DNA from: Cellvibrionaceae bacterium
Lineage (GTDB): Bacteria > Pseudomonadota > Gammaproteobacteria > Pseudomonadales > Cellvibrionaceae
NCBI GenBank assembly: GCA_021151695.1
Contig: JAGKWU010000004.1
Span: 124,001 to 188,000, forward strand
Direction of reading: 5' to 3'
DNA length: 64,000 nt
Positions within the stretch are counted from its first letter, which is position 1. Every line of letters starts with the position of its first letter. Both the position numbers and the translations under genes were made by a program. Below the pieces are notes generated by a model that worked only from the letters and a program-made list of their open reading frames with translations, did not search any database and was not told where the DNA came from. Of the stretch, positions 45,490 through 53,744 are shown piece by piece.

Positions 45490-45881
45490 CACTAAAAACA
45501 ATAAACAATAATAAAAAAAGCCTTAATACCAATAAAAACAACAAATAATAAAAAACTGAAAACTTTAAAATAAGAACAACAAATAATAAAAAACTGAAGA
45601 TTATTAATAACAACAAGAAACAATAAAAAACTGAAAATACGCAATAACAACAAAAAACAATAAGAAGCAGAAATATAAAAATAACGAATAGAAAGACTAA
45701 GCAAGACCAGCGCTAGAAGACAAAAGCAATAAGATACAAAAATAAAGCGGAAGACCCAATTAGGCAGGATGGGATAGCAAGCGAGTTTGGAAGTTGTGTA
45801 TGGATACAACCCACTAATTGCCTTATGAGCACCTCAGTTGTGCTACCCTCCGGACGGGAAAGCCAAAAGCTTTCCCGTTTT
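45490..45881 (+). ncRNA. crcZ: CrcZ-like small RNA (Hfq/Crc decoy)
   Basis: An A-rich RNA of about 390 bases between cbrB and pcnB, the exact location of crcZ in Pseudomonas (about 407 bases there). It has many AAnAAnAA catabolite-activity motifs. Four imperfect repeats begin AACAACAA (45537-45560, 45575-45598, 45609-45635, 45646-45672), most ending in ACTGAA. It starts after a sigma54 promoter and ends at a GGGAAAGC/GCTTTCCC terminator. CrcZ sequesters Hfq-Crc and relieves catabolite repression. It contains no protein frame on its own strand. Confidence 0.78.
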
Positions 45882-45882
45882 C
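45854..45882 (+). terminator. Terminator of the CrcZ-like RNA
   Basis: The stem ACGGGAAAGC, loop CAAAA and GCTTTCCCGT are followed by TTTC. Confidence 0.75.
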
Positions 45883-45883
45883 A

Positions 45884-46036
45884 TTTGCAACATCCATGTT
45901 GCAAACCCCTCCGGGGCAGCCTGACGGCTGTGCAAAAATGCATCCTTGCATTTAGTCATTCGCGCCTTCCGTGGCGCTCACCCTCCGGGCAGCCTGACGG
46001 CTGCGCAAAAATGCATCCTTGCATTTTTGTCATTCG
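45884..46036. repeat. Serial short palindromes with a 56-base direct repeat
   Basis: Back-to-back short palindromes: TTTGCAACATCCATGTTGCAA (45884 on), CCCCTCCGGGG, GCAGCC/GGCTGC, AAATGCATCCTTGCATTT and GCGCC/GGCGC. A 56-base unit (CCCTCCGGGGCAGCCTGACG onward) occurs twice, at 45907-45962 and 45981-46036, with a 74-base period. No frame is credible. The rest of the gap to pcnB (46037-46352) holds nothing I recognise. Confidence 0.7.
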
Positions 46037-46352
46037 AATCCGGGACAATCTCTCAACGTAGCTCCTCTTGATGGTTTCGGCTTTGCCCTTTGGGCCCGCC
46101 GCTGACCGATGCCCTTAATAAAGCCCTTGCGGATACTCCAACTAATACTACCATTACCAACCTGCATCACTGACTCACCTAATCCGTGATCAGTTCCATC
46201 CGGCAACTATACTTGTGCAATTGTAAGGATATCTTTACGCATTACAGATCCTTGGGAGCCCTCAGGTTTCCCCTGCCAGAGTGCTTCTGCTACACTCGCT
46301 GCCCATCGCGAGCGGCGCGCCGCTTTTCCACTTAGTCAGCGTACAAAACACT

Positions 46353-47729
46353 ATGCTAAAACGTTTGTTCAGTTTCCTCTCTTCGCGCCCGGCGACTGCC
46401 AAGTCCGAAGGGCCCATAGTGATCCCCCGCGACCAGCACAATATCTCGCGCAAAAACATTAGCCCTGCCGCCGTCAAAGTGATCCGACAACTGGAAGAAG
46501 CCGGTTTTAGCGCTTATCTGGTAGGTGGTGGTGTACGTGATTTACTGCTTGGCGGACACCCGAAAGATTTTGATGTGGCGACAGATGCGAAGCCGGAAGA
46601 AGTGCGCAAACTATTCCGCGGAGCACGGATTATTGGCCGCCGTTTCCAGATAGTCCACGTGCGTATGGGCCGCGAGATTATCGAGGTCACCACCTTCCGC
46701 GGCCACCATGAAGACGAAGCCCACGCGAAAGCCAAGAACGACGATGGCATGTTGCTGCGTGACAATGTTTACGGCACCGTAGAAACCGATGCAGCCCGCC
46801 GCGACTTCACCGTCAATGCGCTCTACTACACCACCCGCGATTTCTCGGTACACGATTACTGCAATGGTTTGGAAGATATTAAAAACCGCACCCTGCGCAT
46901 GATCGGCGACCCAACCACCCGCTACAAAGAAGACCCTGTGCGTATGCTGCGTGCCGTCCGGTTTGCGGCTAAATTGGGCTTTGGTATTGAGCCAGGCACA
47001 GCCAAACCTATCCGCGAACTGGGCAATCTGCTTAATAATGTGTCGGACGCCCGCCTGTTTGAAGAAGTCCTCAAACTATTTCTGAACGGCTCTGCTACGG
47101 CGACATTTAACCTGCTGCGTGAATACGATCTGCTCAAACAACTCTTTCCCGGTGCCGATGCCGCACTCAAAGCCGGCGATGACTTAGGCGCAGCGCTGAT
47201 CGAATTGTCCATGGTGAATACCGACAAGCGCATCCGCGCTGAAAAAACGGTAACACCGGCGTTTATTTATGCCGCCCTGCTCTGGCCCGCCTTGCAGGCA
47301 GAGCAAAAACGACTGGCTGCCGAGTTGCCACCCACCAGCGCTTATATGCAGGCGTGCCAGAATGTTATTAGCCAACAGCTGACGCGCACCTCCATTCCCA
47401 AGCGCTTCCTGATTCCCATGCGCGAGATTTGGGATTTGCAGGGCCGCCTGCCAAGCCGCCAGGGCTTACGCGCCTTGCGCCTGCTGGATCACCCGCGTTT
47501 CCGCGCATCCTATGATTTCCTGCTGATGCGTGAAGACGCCGGCGAAAACCTTAACGGCCTTGGCCAATGGTGGACCAGCTTCCAAAGCGCCGATGATGAA
47601 GCCCGCGAGCAGATGGTGAAAGATCTGGGCAAGCAAAACAGCAGCAGTCGCCCGCGCCGTCGCCGCCCACGCAAACCCAAAGGTAGCGAGGGCAGCACTG
47701 GCGATCTGTTTGACAGTGGTGCTGACTAA
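46353..47729 (+). CDS. pcnB: Poly(A) polymerase I
   Basis: Adds poly(A) tails that promote RNA decay. The nucleotidyltransferase head has VGGGVRDLLLGGHPKDFDVA with the catalytic Asp pair. The neck region includes RYKEDPVRMLRAVRFAAKLG, and the C-terminus is basic (SRPRRRRPRKPKGS), as in E. coli PcnB and unlike CCA-adding enzymes. The start is MLKRLFSF (46353). It is followed after 3 bases by folK, a conserved pair. Confidence 0.94.
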   Translation: MLKRLFSFLSSRPATAKSEGPIVIPRDQHNISRKNISPAAVKVIRQLEEAGFSAYLVGGGVRDLLLGGHPKDFDVATDAKPEEVRKLFRGARIIGRRFQIVHVRMGREIIEVTTFRGHHEDEAHAKAKNDDGMLLRDNVYGTVETDAARRDFTVNALYYTTRDFSVHDYCNGLEDIKNRTLRMIGDPTTRYKEDPVRMLRAVRFAAKLGFGIEPGTAKPIRELGNLLNNVSDARLFEEVLKLFLNGSATATFNLLREYDLLKQLFPGADAALKAGDDLGAALIELSMVNTDKRIRAEKTVTPAFIYAALLWPALQAEQKRLAAELPPTSAYMQACQNVISQQLTRTSIPKRFLIPMREIWDLQGRLPSRQGLRALRLLDHPRFRASYDFLLMREDAGENLNGLGQWWTSFQSADDEAREQMVKDLGKQNSSSRPRRRRPRKPKGSEGSTGDLFDSGAD

Positions 47730-47732
47730 CCC

Positions 47733-48212
47733 ATGACGCTTGCCTATATTGGCCTCGGCGGCAACTTGGATAATCCGCGTGACCAAGTGGAACGCGCGTT
47801 TATCGAGCTGGATCAGATTCCCAATACCAGGCTGATCGCTCAATCCCCGCTTTATCGCAGCGCGCCTGTTGGGCCGGGTGAGCAGCCAGACTATGTCAAT
47901 GCCGCCGCACTGCTGGAAACCAGCCTTAATCCGTTGGAGCTGCTGGACGCACTGCAAGCCATAGAGCAAGCCCATCAGCGTGTGCGTATCGAGCGTTGGG
48001 GCCCGCGCACACTTGACCTGGATATATTGCTGATCGACCAGCAGACCATCGCCAGCGAGCGGCTGACAGTGCCCCATCCCTATCTTACCCAGCGCAGTTT
48101 TGTACTTTATCCCTTGGCGGATATAGCGCCGGAACTGGTATTGCCCGATGGCACCCACCTGAACCAGCTACTGCAAGCCTGCGCGCGCGATGGCCTTGAG
48201 CAAATTGCCTAA
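47733..48212 (+). CDS. folK: 2-amino-4-hydroxy-6-hydroxymethyldihydropteridine pyrophosphokinase
   Basis: The folate pathway enzyme that transfers pyrophosphate from ATP to the pterin alcohol. The 159-residue protein shows YIGLGGNLDNPRDQVERAF, the HPPK signature RWGPRTLDLDILLID and VPHPYLTQRSFVLYPLADI. It overlaps nothing but lies 3 bases after pcnB, so it is translated from the same message. Confidence 0.95.
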   Translation: MTLAYIGLGGNLDNPRDQVERAFIELDQIPNTRLIAQSPLYRSAPVGPGEQPDYVNAAALLETSLNPLELLDALQAIEQAHQRVRIERWGPRTLDLDILLIDQQTIASERLTVPHPYLTQRSFVLYPLADIAPELVLPDGTHLNQLLQACARDGLEQIA

Positions 48213-48246
48213 GTGCGTTGTAACGGATTTATTTTAGGAGCCAAGC

Positions 48247-48927
48247 TTGAACCCGGTTTTTGAAGACATATCGCTCAACCTCAACACCAACCTGCCGCGT
48301 TATATAGCCGTGGAAGGCTGTATAGGTGTGGGCAAAACGACGCTCGCGCGCAACCTGGCCAGCCTGTTCAACTACGACACGCTGCTGGAGCAGCCGGGCG
48401 AAAATCCGTTCCTTGAGCGCTTCTACAAAGACCCTAAAACTACCGCCCTGCCCACCCAGTTGTTTTTCCTGTTCCAGCGCGCCAACCAGCTCCAAAGCCT
48501 GCGCCAGGACGATATGTTTACGCCGGTACAGATTGCGGATTTCCTGATCGAAAAAGACCAGCTATTTGCCAGCGTTATCCTCGACGATGACGAACTGAAT
48601 ATTTACCGCCAGGTCTATGACAAACTGGCCATCAATGCACCGCGCCCCGATCTGGTTATTTACCTGCAGGCACCGCTGGATGTATTGGTGGATCGCATTC
48701 GCCAGCGCGGCATTCCCAGCGAGCAGTACATCAGTACCGAATACTTAAAGGCACTCAACGATGCCTATACAGAATTCTTCCATTACTACGACGGTGCGCC
48801 GCTGCTGATCGTCAACGCCAAGGATTTAAACCTGGCGAAAAACCGCGAGCATTTCAAACAATTGGTGGAATACATACTCACCATCAAAAGCGGCCGTCAC
48901 TATTACAACCCGACACCTATGCTTTAA
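48247..48927 (+). CDS. Deoxynucleoside kinase family protein
   Basis: A 226-residue kinase of the dGK/dCK/TK2 type. P-loop VEGCIGVGKTTLARNLA, then NPFLERFYKDP, the DRS-like LIEKDQLFA and the arginine-rich lid DRIRQRGIPSEQY. It phosphorylates deoxynucleosides for salvage; which ones is not predictable here. TTG start (48247) after AGGAG. It is often found between folK and panB in this order in gammaproteobacteria. Confidence 0.88.
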   Translation: MNPVFEDISLNLNTNLPRYIAVEGCIGVGKTTLARNLASLFNYDTLLEQPGENPFLERFYKDPKTTALPTQLFFLFQRANQLQSLRQDDMFTPVQIADFLIEKDQLFASVILDDDELNIYRQVYDKLAINAPRPDLVIYLQAPLDVLVDRIRQRGIPSEQYISTEYLKALNDAYTEFFHYYDGAPLLIVNAKDLNLAKNREHFKQLVEYILTIKSGRHYYNPTPML

Positions 48928-48984
48928 GGCGCTGTCGCTTTAAGGCGCTGTCGCTTTAAAGCACTGTCGTTTTAAAGCAAAGTC
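48921..48984 (+). repeat. Four tandem 16-base repeats
   Basis: GCTTTAAGGCGCTGTC occurs twice exactly (48921-48936, 48937-48952) and twice with changes (48953-48968, 48969-48984). The first unit holds the stop codon of the kinase gene. Confidence 0.85.
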
Positions 48985-49016
48985 GCTTACAGCATCGTCC
49001 GAGCAGGAGCAGTCCT

Positions 49017-49856
49017 ATGCCTTACGGAACCATTAGCAGCACCTCTACCAGCCAGAGTGCACTCACTCGCCAGGTAACAGTTAATACACTGCACAAGCTC
49101 AAAGCCAATCAAGAAAAATTTGTTGTAATTTCGCTTTACGATGCACATATGGCGGCCATGGCTGAGCGCTGCGGCGTAGAGGTGGTATTGGTAGGCGATT
49201 CACTGGGCATGACAGTGCTGGGTTATGACAGCACTATTCCCGTGACCATGGAACACATGATTTACCACGTAGAAGCTGTAGCGCGCGGCAATAAAAAATC
49301 CCTGATCATGGGCGATCTGCCATTCATGACTTACGCCACGCCTGAAGACGCACTGCGCAACTCCGCTCGCATCATGCAAGCCGGTGCCCATATGGTGAAA
49401 CTCGAAGGCGGGGAATGGTTGGCGGAGACAGTCCATATGCTGTCAGATCGCGGTATACCCGTTTGCGCACACATAGGTTTAACGCCGCAATCCGTCAATA
49501 AATTTGGCGGCTTTCGTGTGCAAGGCCGCGATCAAAACCAAGCAGACAAACTACTCAATGATGCCAAATTACTTGAACAAGCCGGTGCCGACGTGTTGTT
49601 GATGGAATGCATGCCCGCCGCACTGGCTGCGCAGGTTACTCGCGAACTGCAAATCCCCACTGTGGGTATCGGCGCGGGCAAAGACACAGACGCACAAGTG
49701 TTAGTGATCAACGACATTCTCGGATTGACCCAACAACCGCCCAAATTCTCCAAAAACTTTTTGCTCGAAACCAATGATATTCCCGGTGCAATGCAAAAAT
49801 ATGTAGCGGACGTAAAGGCAGGTATTTTTCCTGGCCCCGATAATATTTTTAATTAG
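49017..49856 (+). CDS. panB: 3-methyl-2-oxobutanoate hydroxymethyltransferase
   Basis: First enzyme of pantothenate synthesis: adds a hydroxymethyl group from methylenetetrahydrofolate to ketoisovalerate. The 279-residue protein has ISLYDAHMAAMAERCGVEVV, the metal-binding VGDSLGMTVLGYDSTIPVT, HMVKLEGGEW and HIGLTPQSVNKFGGF. An AGGAG site precedes the ATG. panC usually follows but is absent here; the next gene is a pectate lyase. Confidence 0.95.
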   Translation: MPYGTISSTSTSQSALTRQVTVNTLHKLKANQEKFVVISLYDAHMAAMAERCGVEVVLVGDSLGMTVLGYDSTIPVTMEHMIYHVEAVARGNKKSLIMGDLPFMTYATPEDALRNSARIMQAGAHMVKLEGGEWLAETVHMLSDRGIPVCAHIGLTPQSVNKFGGFRVQGRDQNQADKLLNDAKLLEQAGADVLLMECMPAALAAQVTRELQIPTVGIGAGKDTDAQVLVINDILGLTQQPPKFSKNFLLETNDIPGAMQKYVADVKAGIFPGPDNIFN

Positions 49857-49961
49857 ATAATTCAATATAACGTCGAAGGGATTCGACAGCAGTCACTTTC
49901 GGTCATACCAAAACAATAACTGCTTTAAGCAGAACAACGATCAAAAATTTGACGGTGACCT

Positions 49962-51158
49962 ATGACAACCAGACTTTCCCCTGCGCACCTGCTTCGCGCA
50001 TTTGCTGGACTACTCTTTATTTTCAGTACGACAGTACTCGCCACTGATTCCAATCCAATCCCCAATAGCGCCGAATGGAAAAGCTATTACAAAAAATCAG
50101 CTCACTGGCACGAGGTTGATGCAGCTGCACTTGCAAAAGAATTAAAGAAACTAGGACTACAAAAACCTGAGCAGCCAACAAACACAACCAGATTTGGTTT
50201 TGAGCCATCGGAAGATGCGAGCTGGTTTACGAGCCAGGAAGGCACGCAGATTTTGGCTGCAATTCTCTCTTTTCAAACACCGTCGGGCGGTTGGTCCAAA
50301 CGCACCGACATGAGCAAGCTTCGCCAACCGGGGCAGGCTTTTGGTGTGGAGGAGGAATACATCCCCACCTTCGATAACGACGCCACCAGTTTTCAGTTAC
50401 AGTTACTCGCCCGCGCTTACAGCATCACCCAAAATAAAATCTATGAGAATGCATTTGCGCGCGGCTTGCAGTTGATTCTGGATGCGCAATATCCCAATGG
50501 CGGTTGGCCGCAGAATTATCCTTTGGTCGGCGGCTACCACGATCACATTACCTATAACGACAACCTTATGCGCAACTTGCTGGTGCTACTCAAACAGATC
50601 AGCGACGGCAAAGGTGACTACGCGTTTACCACAATTCAACAGCGCAAAGCCGCACATGCAGGCCTCGTAAAAGGTCTGGATTGTATTGTGAAAACACAAG
50701 TAATTGTGGACAGAAAATTAACCATCTGGGGCGCACAGCATGATCGTATTACCTTGGCATCTGCAAAGGCACGCAACTTTGAAATGGTGTCATTGGCCAC
50801 ATCCGAAAGTGTGGCGCTGGTGCAGTTTTTAATGACATTGGAGCAACCGGACGCGCGTATAGTTAACGCCATTCATGCTGCAGCAGGCTGGATCAATAGC
50901 AATAAAATGATCGGCAAACGCTGGGATCGTAACCAGGCAGATGTAGTTGATGACGCAAGCGCACCACCACTCTGGGCGCGCTTTTATGAGATAGGTACCA
51001 ACAAGCCACTGTTTGGTGATCGCGATAACAGTATTCACTACAAGCTGTCAGAAATTTCAGAAGAACGTCGCAAAGGCTATGCCTGGTACAACACCGCGGG
51101 AAATAAATTGCTGGAGAATTATCAGCACTGGTCTCAAACGCATCCAATGCCGCAATAA
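49962..51158 (+). CDS. Pectate lyase, polysaccharide lyase family 10
   Basis: A secreted enzyme that cleaves polygalacturonate by beta-elimination. Signal peptide at about 1-27 (LLRAFAGLLFIFSTTVLATD). The (alpha/alpha)-barrel catalytic domain is visible from TPSGGWSKRTDMSK through YIPTFDNDATSFQLQLLARA, YPNGGWPQNYP, DHITYNDNLMRN and WARFYEIGTNKPLFGDRD. The last includes the Arg/Asp-rich C-terminal block of PL10 active sites. The protein is the catalytic module alone, without the carbohydrate-binding domain found in Cellvibrio Pel10A. A monocistronic gene. Confidence 0.88.
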   Translation: MTTRLSPAHLLRAFAGLLFIFSTTVLATDSNPIPNSAEWKSYYKKSAHWHEVDAAALAKELKKLGLQKPEQPTNTTRFGFEPSEDASWFTSQEGTQILAAILSFQTPSGGWSKRTDMSKLRQPGQAFGVEEEYIPTFDNDATSFQLQLLARAYSITQNKIYENAFARGLQLILDAQYPNGGWPQNYPLVGGYHDHITYNDNLMRNLLVLLKQISDGKGDYAFTTIQQRKAAHAGLVKGLDCIVKTQVIVDRKLTIWGAQHDRITLASAKARNFEMVSLATSESVALVQFLMTLEQPDARIVNAIHAAAGWINSNKMIGKRWDRNQADVVDDASAPPLWARFYEIGTNKPLFGDRDNSIHYKLSEISEERRKGYAWYNTAGNKLLENYQHWSQTHPMPQ

Positions 51159-51182
51159 CACTACAACATATTGGCGAGCGAG

Positions 51183-51635
51183 TTATTTACCATCGCTCGA
51201 CCACACCTTCATGGTTTGCACCGCTAACAGTTTGCAGCCTTTAGCGGTGCTCACATAGGTACGCATAAACTGGTAGCGCGACGTGCGCCAGGTTTTGCCA
51301 TCGGGATTCCATTTATCCACATTACTTAACCCGCGCAACACAACGGTATTATCCAATACGTGAGCATGAAGATCACTGATGGTTCTCGCCTTGGGAATTT
51401 CCGTTGGTTGTTGCGCGCGTTTGATAATGACTGATTTATCTTCAATCGCCGATGCCTGGTTGTGTACCCATACAAAATCATCGGCGAGCAAATCATTTAA
51501 AAAAGCGGCATCGCCAATGCGTGTTGCCTCTTCATAGTGAGCATCGCGCACAAATAATTCTTCTACGGGTAAACAGCTATTGGCACAGACCTGTGCACTC
51601 ACCAGTGCCAAGCTCACAGCAGTCAATAATTTCAT
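51183..51635 (-). CDS. NTF2-like (DUF4440) exported protein
   Basis: A 150-residue protein with a signal peptide (about 1-18, LLTAVSLALVSAQVCA) and a SnoaL/DUF4440 fold: YEEATRIGDAAFLNDLLADD, FVWVHNQASAIEDKSVII and a C-terminal strand SRYQFMRTYVSTAKGCKLLA. Such domains bind small molecules or act as isomerase-like enzymes, but nothing identifies a ligand here. It is convergent with the pectate lyase, 24 bases apart. Confidence 0.75.
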   Translation of the reverse strand: MKLLTAVSLALVSAQVCANSCLPVEELFVRDAHYEEATRIGDAAFLNDLLADDFVWVHNQASAIEDKSVIIKRAQQPTEIPKARTISDLHAHVLDNTVVLRGLSNVDKWNPDGKTWRTSRYQFMRTYVSTAKGCKLLAVQTMKVWSSDGK

Positions 51636-51702
51636 CTACAAAATTCCAAATATAAAAATCAGTTTTGAATATAAATATTGGCAATTCACTTTCAAACGCA
51701 CA

Positions 51703-51734
51703 TAAAAAAAGCCGGTACTGTTAACAGCACCGGC
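51703..51734 (-). terminator. Terminator-like hairpin pointing left
   Basis: On the minus strand GCCGGTGCTG TTAA CAGTACCGGC is followed by T7. It lies 68 bases upstream of the NTF2-like gene start and 220 bases after the next minus-strand gene (51958-52284), whose transcript it probably ends. Confidence 0.65.
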
Positions 51735-51957
51735 CAAGACCATACTAGAGTACAAAATAAAGGGGAGTTCCAACTGGGCAATCAATCCCAACCGACGGCT
51801 ACGTGCAACTCAATGCACCTATCAGTAACTTAAGTATTGGCGCAGATGCCGAAATTTCCACCCCTTCGCTGACTGATTTTTAAACTGATTGGCAATAATG
51901 TGAACTGGCTCATTTAATTCGGCTATAAAACAATCGAAATCCCCCAAAAACATCCGG
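51735..51957. other. Non-coding stretch, part of a 322-base gap
   Basis: Between the minus-strand terminator and the 108-residue gene. No frame, repeat or clear promoter is seen. It would be the long 3' leader of the minus-strand transcript from the gene at 52284. Confidence 0.4.
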
Positions 51958-52284
51958 TTAACGGACCGATAAGCTCACGGCCTCACTGATTAAATGCTCA
52001 AGACGTACTGCAGTGCTAGCTCGCTGTACATAGTCATCCACCATTTTGCGTAACCGGCTCAGCTTTGCCCGGGCATTGCGAAACTCACTGGTGATGGGCT
52101 CGTAATCGAGATCGTGATCCTGCACGCTCAACTTGCCCAACTCAGACAATTCGCCATTCACTGCGCTGATGATGTCGTAGAAAAAATCCTTACGCTCTAT
52201 GCTGTTAGCTTCCCAATAGGCCTGGTCGAGGCCAGCCAATAACTCCTGCAGAGCCCTTACCGCTTTCGCAATGCTAGTTGCCAT
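51958..52284 (-). CDS. Small uncharacterised helical protein
   Basis: A 108-residue cytoplasmic protein, predicted almost wholly helical (IAKAVRALQELLAGLDQAYW, FRNARAKLSRLRKMVDDYVQ). It has no signal or membrane segment and no known motif. Its codon use looks like its neighbours. It is divergent from the LysE-family gene, with 123 bases between starts. Confidence 0.6.
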   Translation of the reverse strand: MATSIAKAVRALQELLAGLDQAYWEANSIERKDFFYDIISAVNGELSELGKLSVQDHDLDYEPITSEFRNARAKLSRLRKMVDDYVQRASTAVRLEHLISEAVSLSVR

Positions 52285-52407
52285 AAATCACCTTTCTGTC
52301 GCAATAATGTTTGAGTATAGAAGAGATTTTCAGCCTGGACGGCCCTAGCCCCTTAGGGTTCCTTGCACTAAGATAGCCAGCCTCACCAACCATAAGCCTC
52401 TGATTCT

Positions 52408-53028
52408 GTGCCCATCAGCGAACTCAGCCTTTTTATTTCCGTCACTTTGGTAGTATCGGCCAGCCCAGGCCCCATGATGCTGTCCTGCATGACCTATGGC
52501 GGCCGCTATGGGATGAAAAAAGCCTTCGCCGCTATGTTGGGCGGTAGCGCGGGCAATCTGGTGCTGATGTTGTTATCCGCCCTGGGATTAGGCTTGCTGG
52601 TCAGCCAGAACGATACTTTGTTCAATCTGGTGAAATGGGCGGGGGCGGCTTATCTGGTGTATCTCGGCTGGCAAATTATGCGGGCACCGGTTGCTCACAC
52701 AGATGCTGTGGAGGTTGCACCGGCGAGTGAAAAGGCCATTTTTATCAGCTCGCTATTTGTCGCCATCAGCAACCCTAAAGGGTTAATTTATTTTGGCGCA
52801 CTCTTTCCACAATTTGTGAATTACCAGCAGCCGCTGTTTATCCAGTTTTTTATTCTCACCTGTATTTTTTTGCTGACGGACCTTATCTGGATGACGATCT
52901 ACGCCGCTGCCGGCAGTAGCATCATGCGTTGGATGAACGAGCCCAGGCATCACAAATATTTCAATATAATCTCCGGCCTGGTGCTGATGGCAGCGGGCCT
53001 GGTTTTGGCTTTTTCGGGAAGATCCTGA
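52408..53028 (+). CDS. LysE/RhtB family exporter
   Basis: A six-helix amino acid exporter type protein of 206 residues: VSASPGPMMLSCMTYGGRYG near the start and AISNPKGLIYFGALFPQFVN are the family signature segments. The substrate (lysine, threonine, homoserine lactone or other) is not determined. GTG start at 52408. The stop overlaps the ATG of the lspA-like gene (TGATG), so the two are coupled. Confidence 0.88.
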   Translation: MPISELSLFISVTLVVSASPGPMMLSCMTYGGRYGMKKAFAAMLGGSAGNLVLMLLSALGLGLLVSQNDTLFNLVKWAGAAYLVYLGWQIMRAPVAHTDAVEVAPASEKAIFISSLFVAISNPKGLIYFGALFPQFVNYQQPLFIQFFILTCIFLLTDLIWMTIYAAAGSSIMRWMNEPRHHKYFNIISGLVLMAAGLVLAFSGRS

Positions 53029-53510
53029 TGAAAAATAAAGTGGCGTTACTCGGTATTACCTCGGTTATTTCTATTGCACTGGATCAATACACCAAATATC
53101 TCGCCACGCGGCATTTGCTTGGCCACGAAGAGCTGAGCTGGTGGAATGATTTTTTTGTGCTCACTTACTCCATCAATCACGGGGCATTTTTAGGCTTGGG
53201 TAATTCGCTGCCCGAGCATATCCGCGATTTGATTTTTAGCGGGCTTGTTGGCCTGTTTCTCCTGGGCTTTATCATCTATGCCGTGCGCGATAAAACGATG
53301 GGTACGCTGCAAAACATTGCCTGCGGTTTGATTATCAGCGGCGGCTTAAGCAATCTTTATGACCGCATTACCAACAACGGCGGTGTCGTGGACTTTATGA
53401 ATATGGGGATCGGCAGCCTGCGCACCGGGATTTTTAATGTGGCGGATATGGCGATTATGGCGGGTGTTTTTATACTGCTGTTTTTGATGAATAAAGAGAA
53501 AAAAAGCTAA
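53028..53510 (+). CDS. LspA-like signal peptidase II
   Basis: A 160-residue inner-membrane aspartyl peptidase of the prolipoprotein signal peptidase family, with four hydrophobic helices. The catalytic Asp residues are in NNGGVVDFM and FNVADMAI, with NLYDRI before the first and SINHGAFLGLGNSL in place of the usual NxGAAFS. The divergent NHGAFLG motif and the coupling to a LysE exporter suggest a paralogue and not the housekeeping lspA, which normally sits after ileS. Confidence 0.82.
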   Translation: MKNKVALLGITSVISIALDQYTKYLATRHLLGHEELSWWNDFFVLTYSINHGAFLGLGNSLPEHIRDLIFSGLVGLFLLGFIIYAVRDKTMGTLQNIACGLIISGGLSNLYDRITNNGGVVDFMNMGIGSLRTGIFNVADMAIMAGVFILLFLMNKEKKS

Positions 53511-53541
53511 GTTAAAAGCTGTGCTTCGAATTCGTTTGCCA

Positions 53542-53711
53542 TTAGGGGCTAAACGTTTCGAAAACGCATGAATACCCGCAAGCGGGACCTGCCAGCAATT
53601 ACTTGCTGGCGTTCCGCACGCGCAAAACATGTTTTGCTTACGGCGTGCTCCACCCATATAGCTCCCTCAAGTCGTCCGTGACTTGAGGATTTCGAAACGT
53701 TTAGCCCCTAA
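53542..53711. repeat. 170-bp palindrome-rich element with perfect 22-bp inverted ends
   Basis: The ends at 53542-53563 (TTAGGGGCTAAACGTTTCG on) and 53690-53711 are exact inverse copies. Inside lie nested palindromes: CCCGCAAGCGGG, GCCAGCAATTACTTGCTGGC, GCACGC...GCGTGC enclosing GCAAAACATGTTTTGC, and CCTCAAGTC...GACTTGAGG (53665-53688). It has no coding capacity and sits between convergent genes. It resembles a MITE or a large structured extragenic element. Confidence 0.75.
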
Positions 53712-53744
53712 CGTCAAACTCGCAATCGAGTAAATTCCAACTCT

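Noticed and set aside
45492..45809. A 105-codon minus-strand frame rich in Phe, Leu and Cys opposite the CrcZ-like RNA
   Set aside because: It is the complement of the A-rich repeats, has abnormal composition and no ribosome site, and lies fully inside the RNA gene.
53542..53711. Integron attC site
   Set aside because: No 7-base core site pair, integrase gene or cassette array; the perfect 22-bp ends and internal perfect palindromes do not fit attC.
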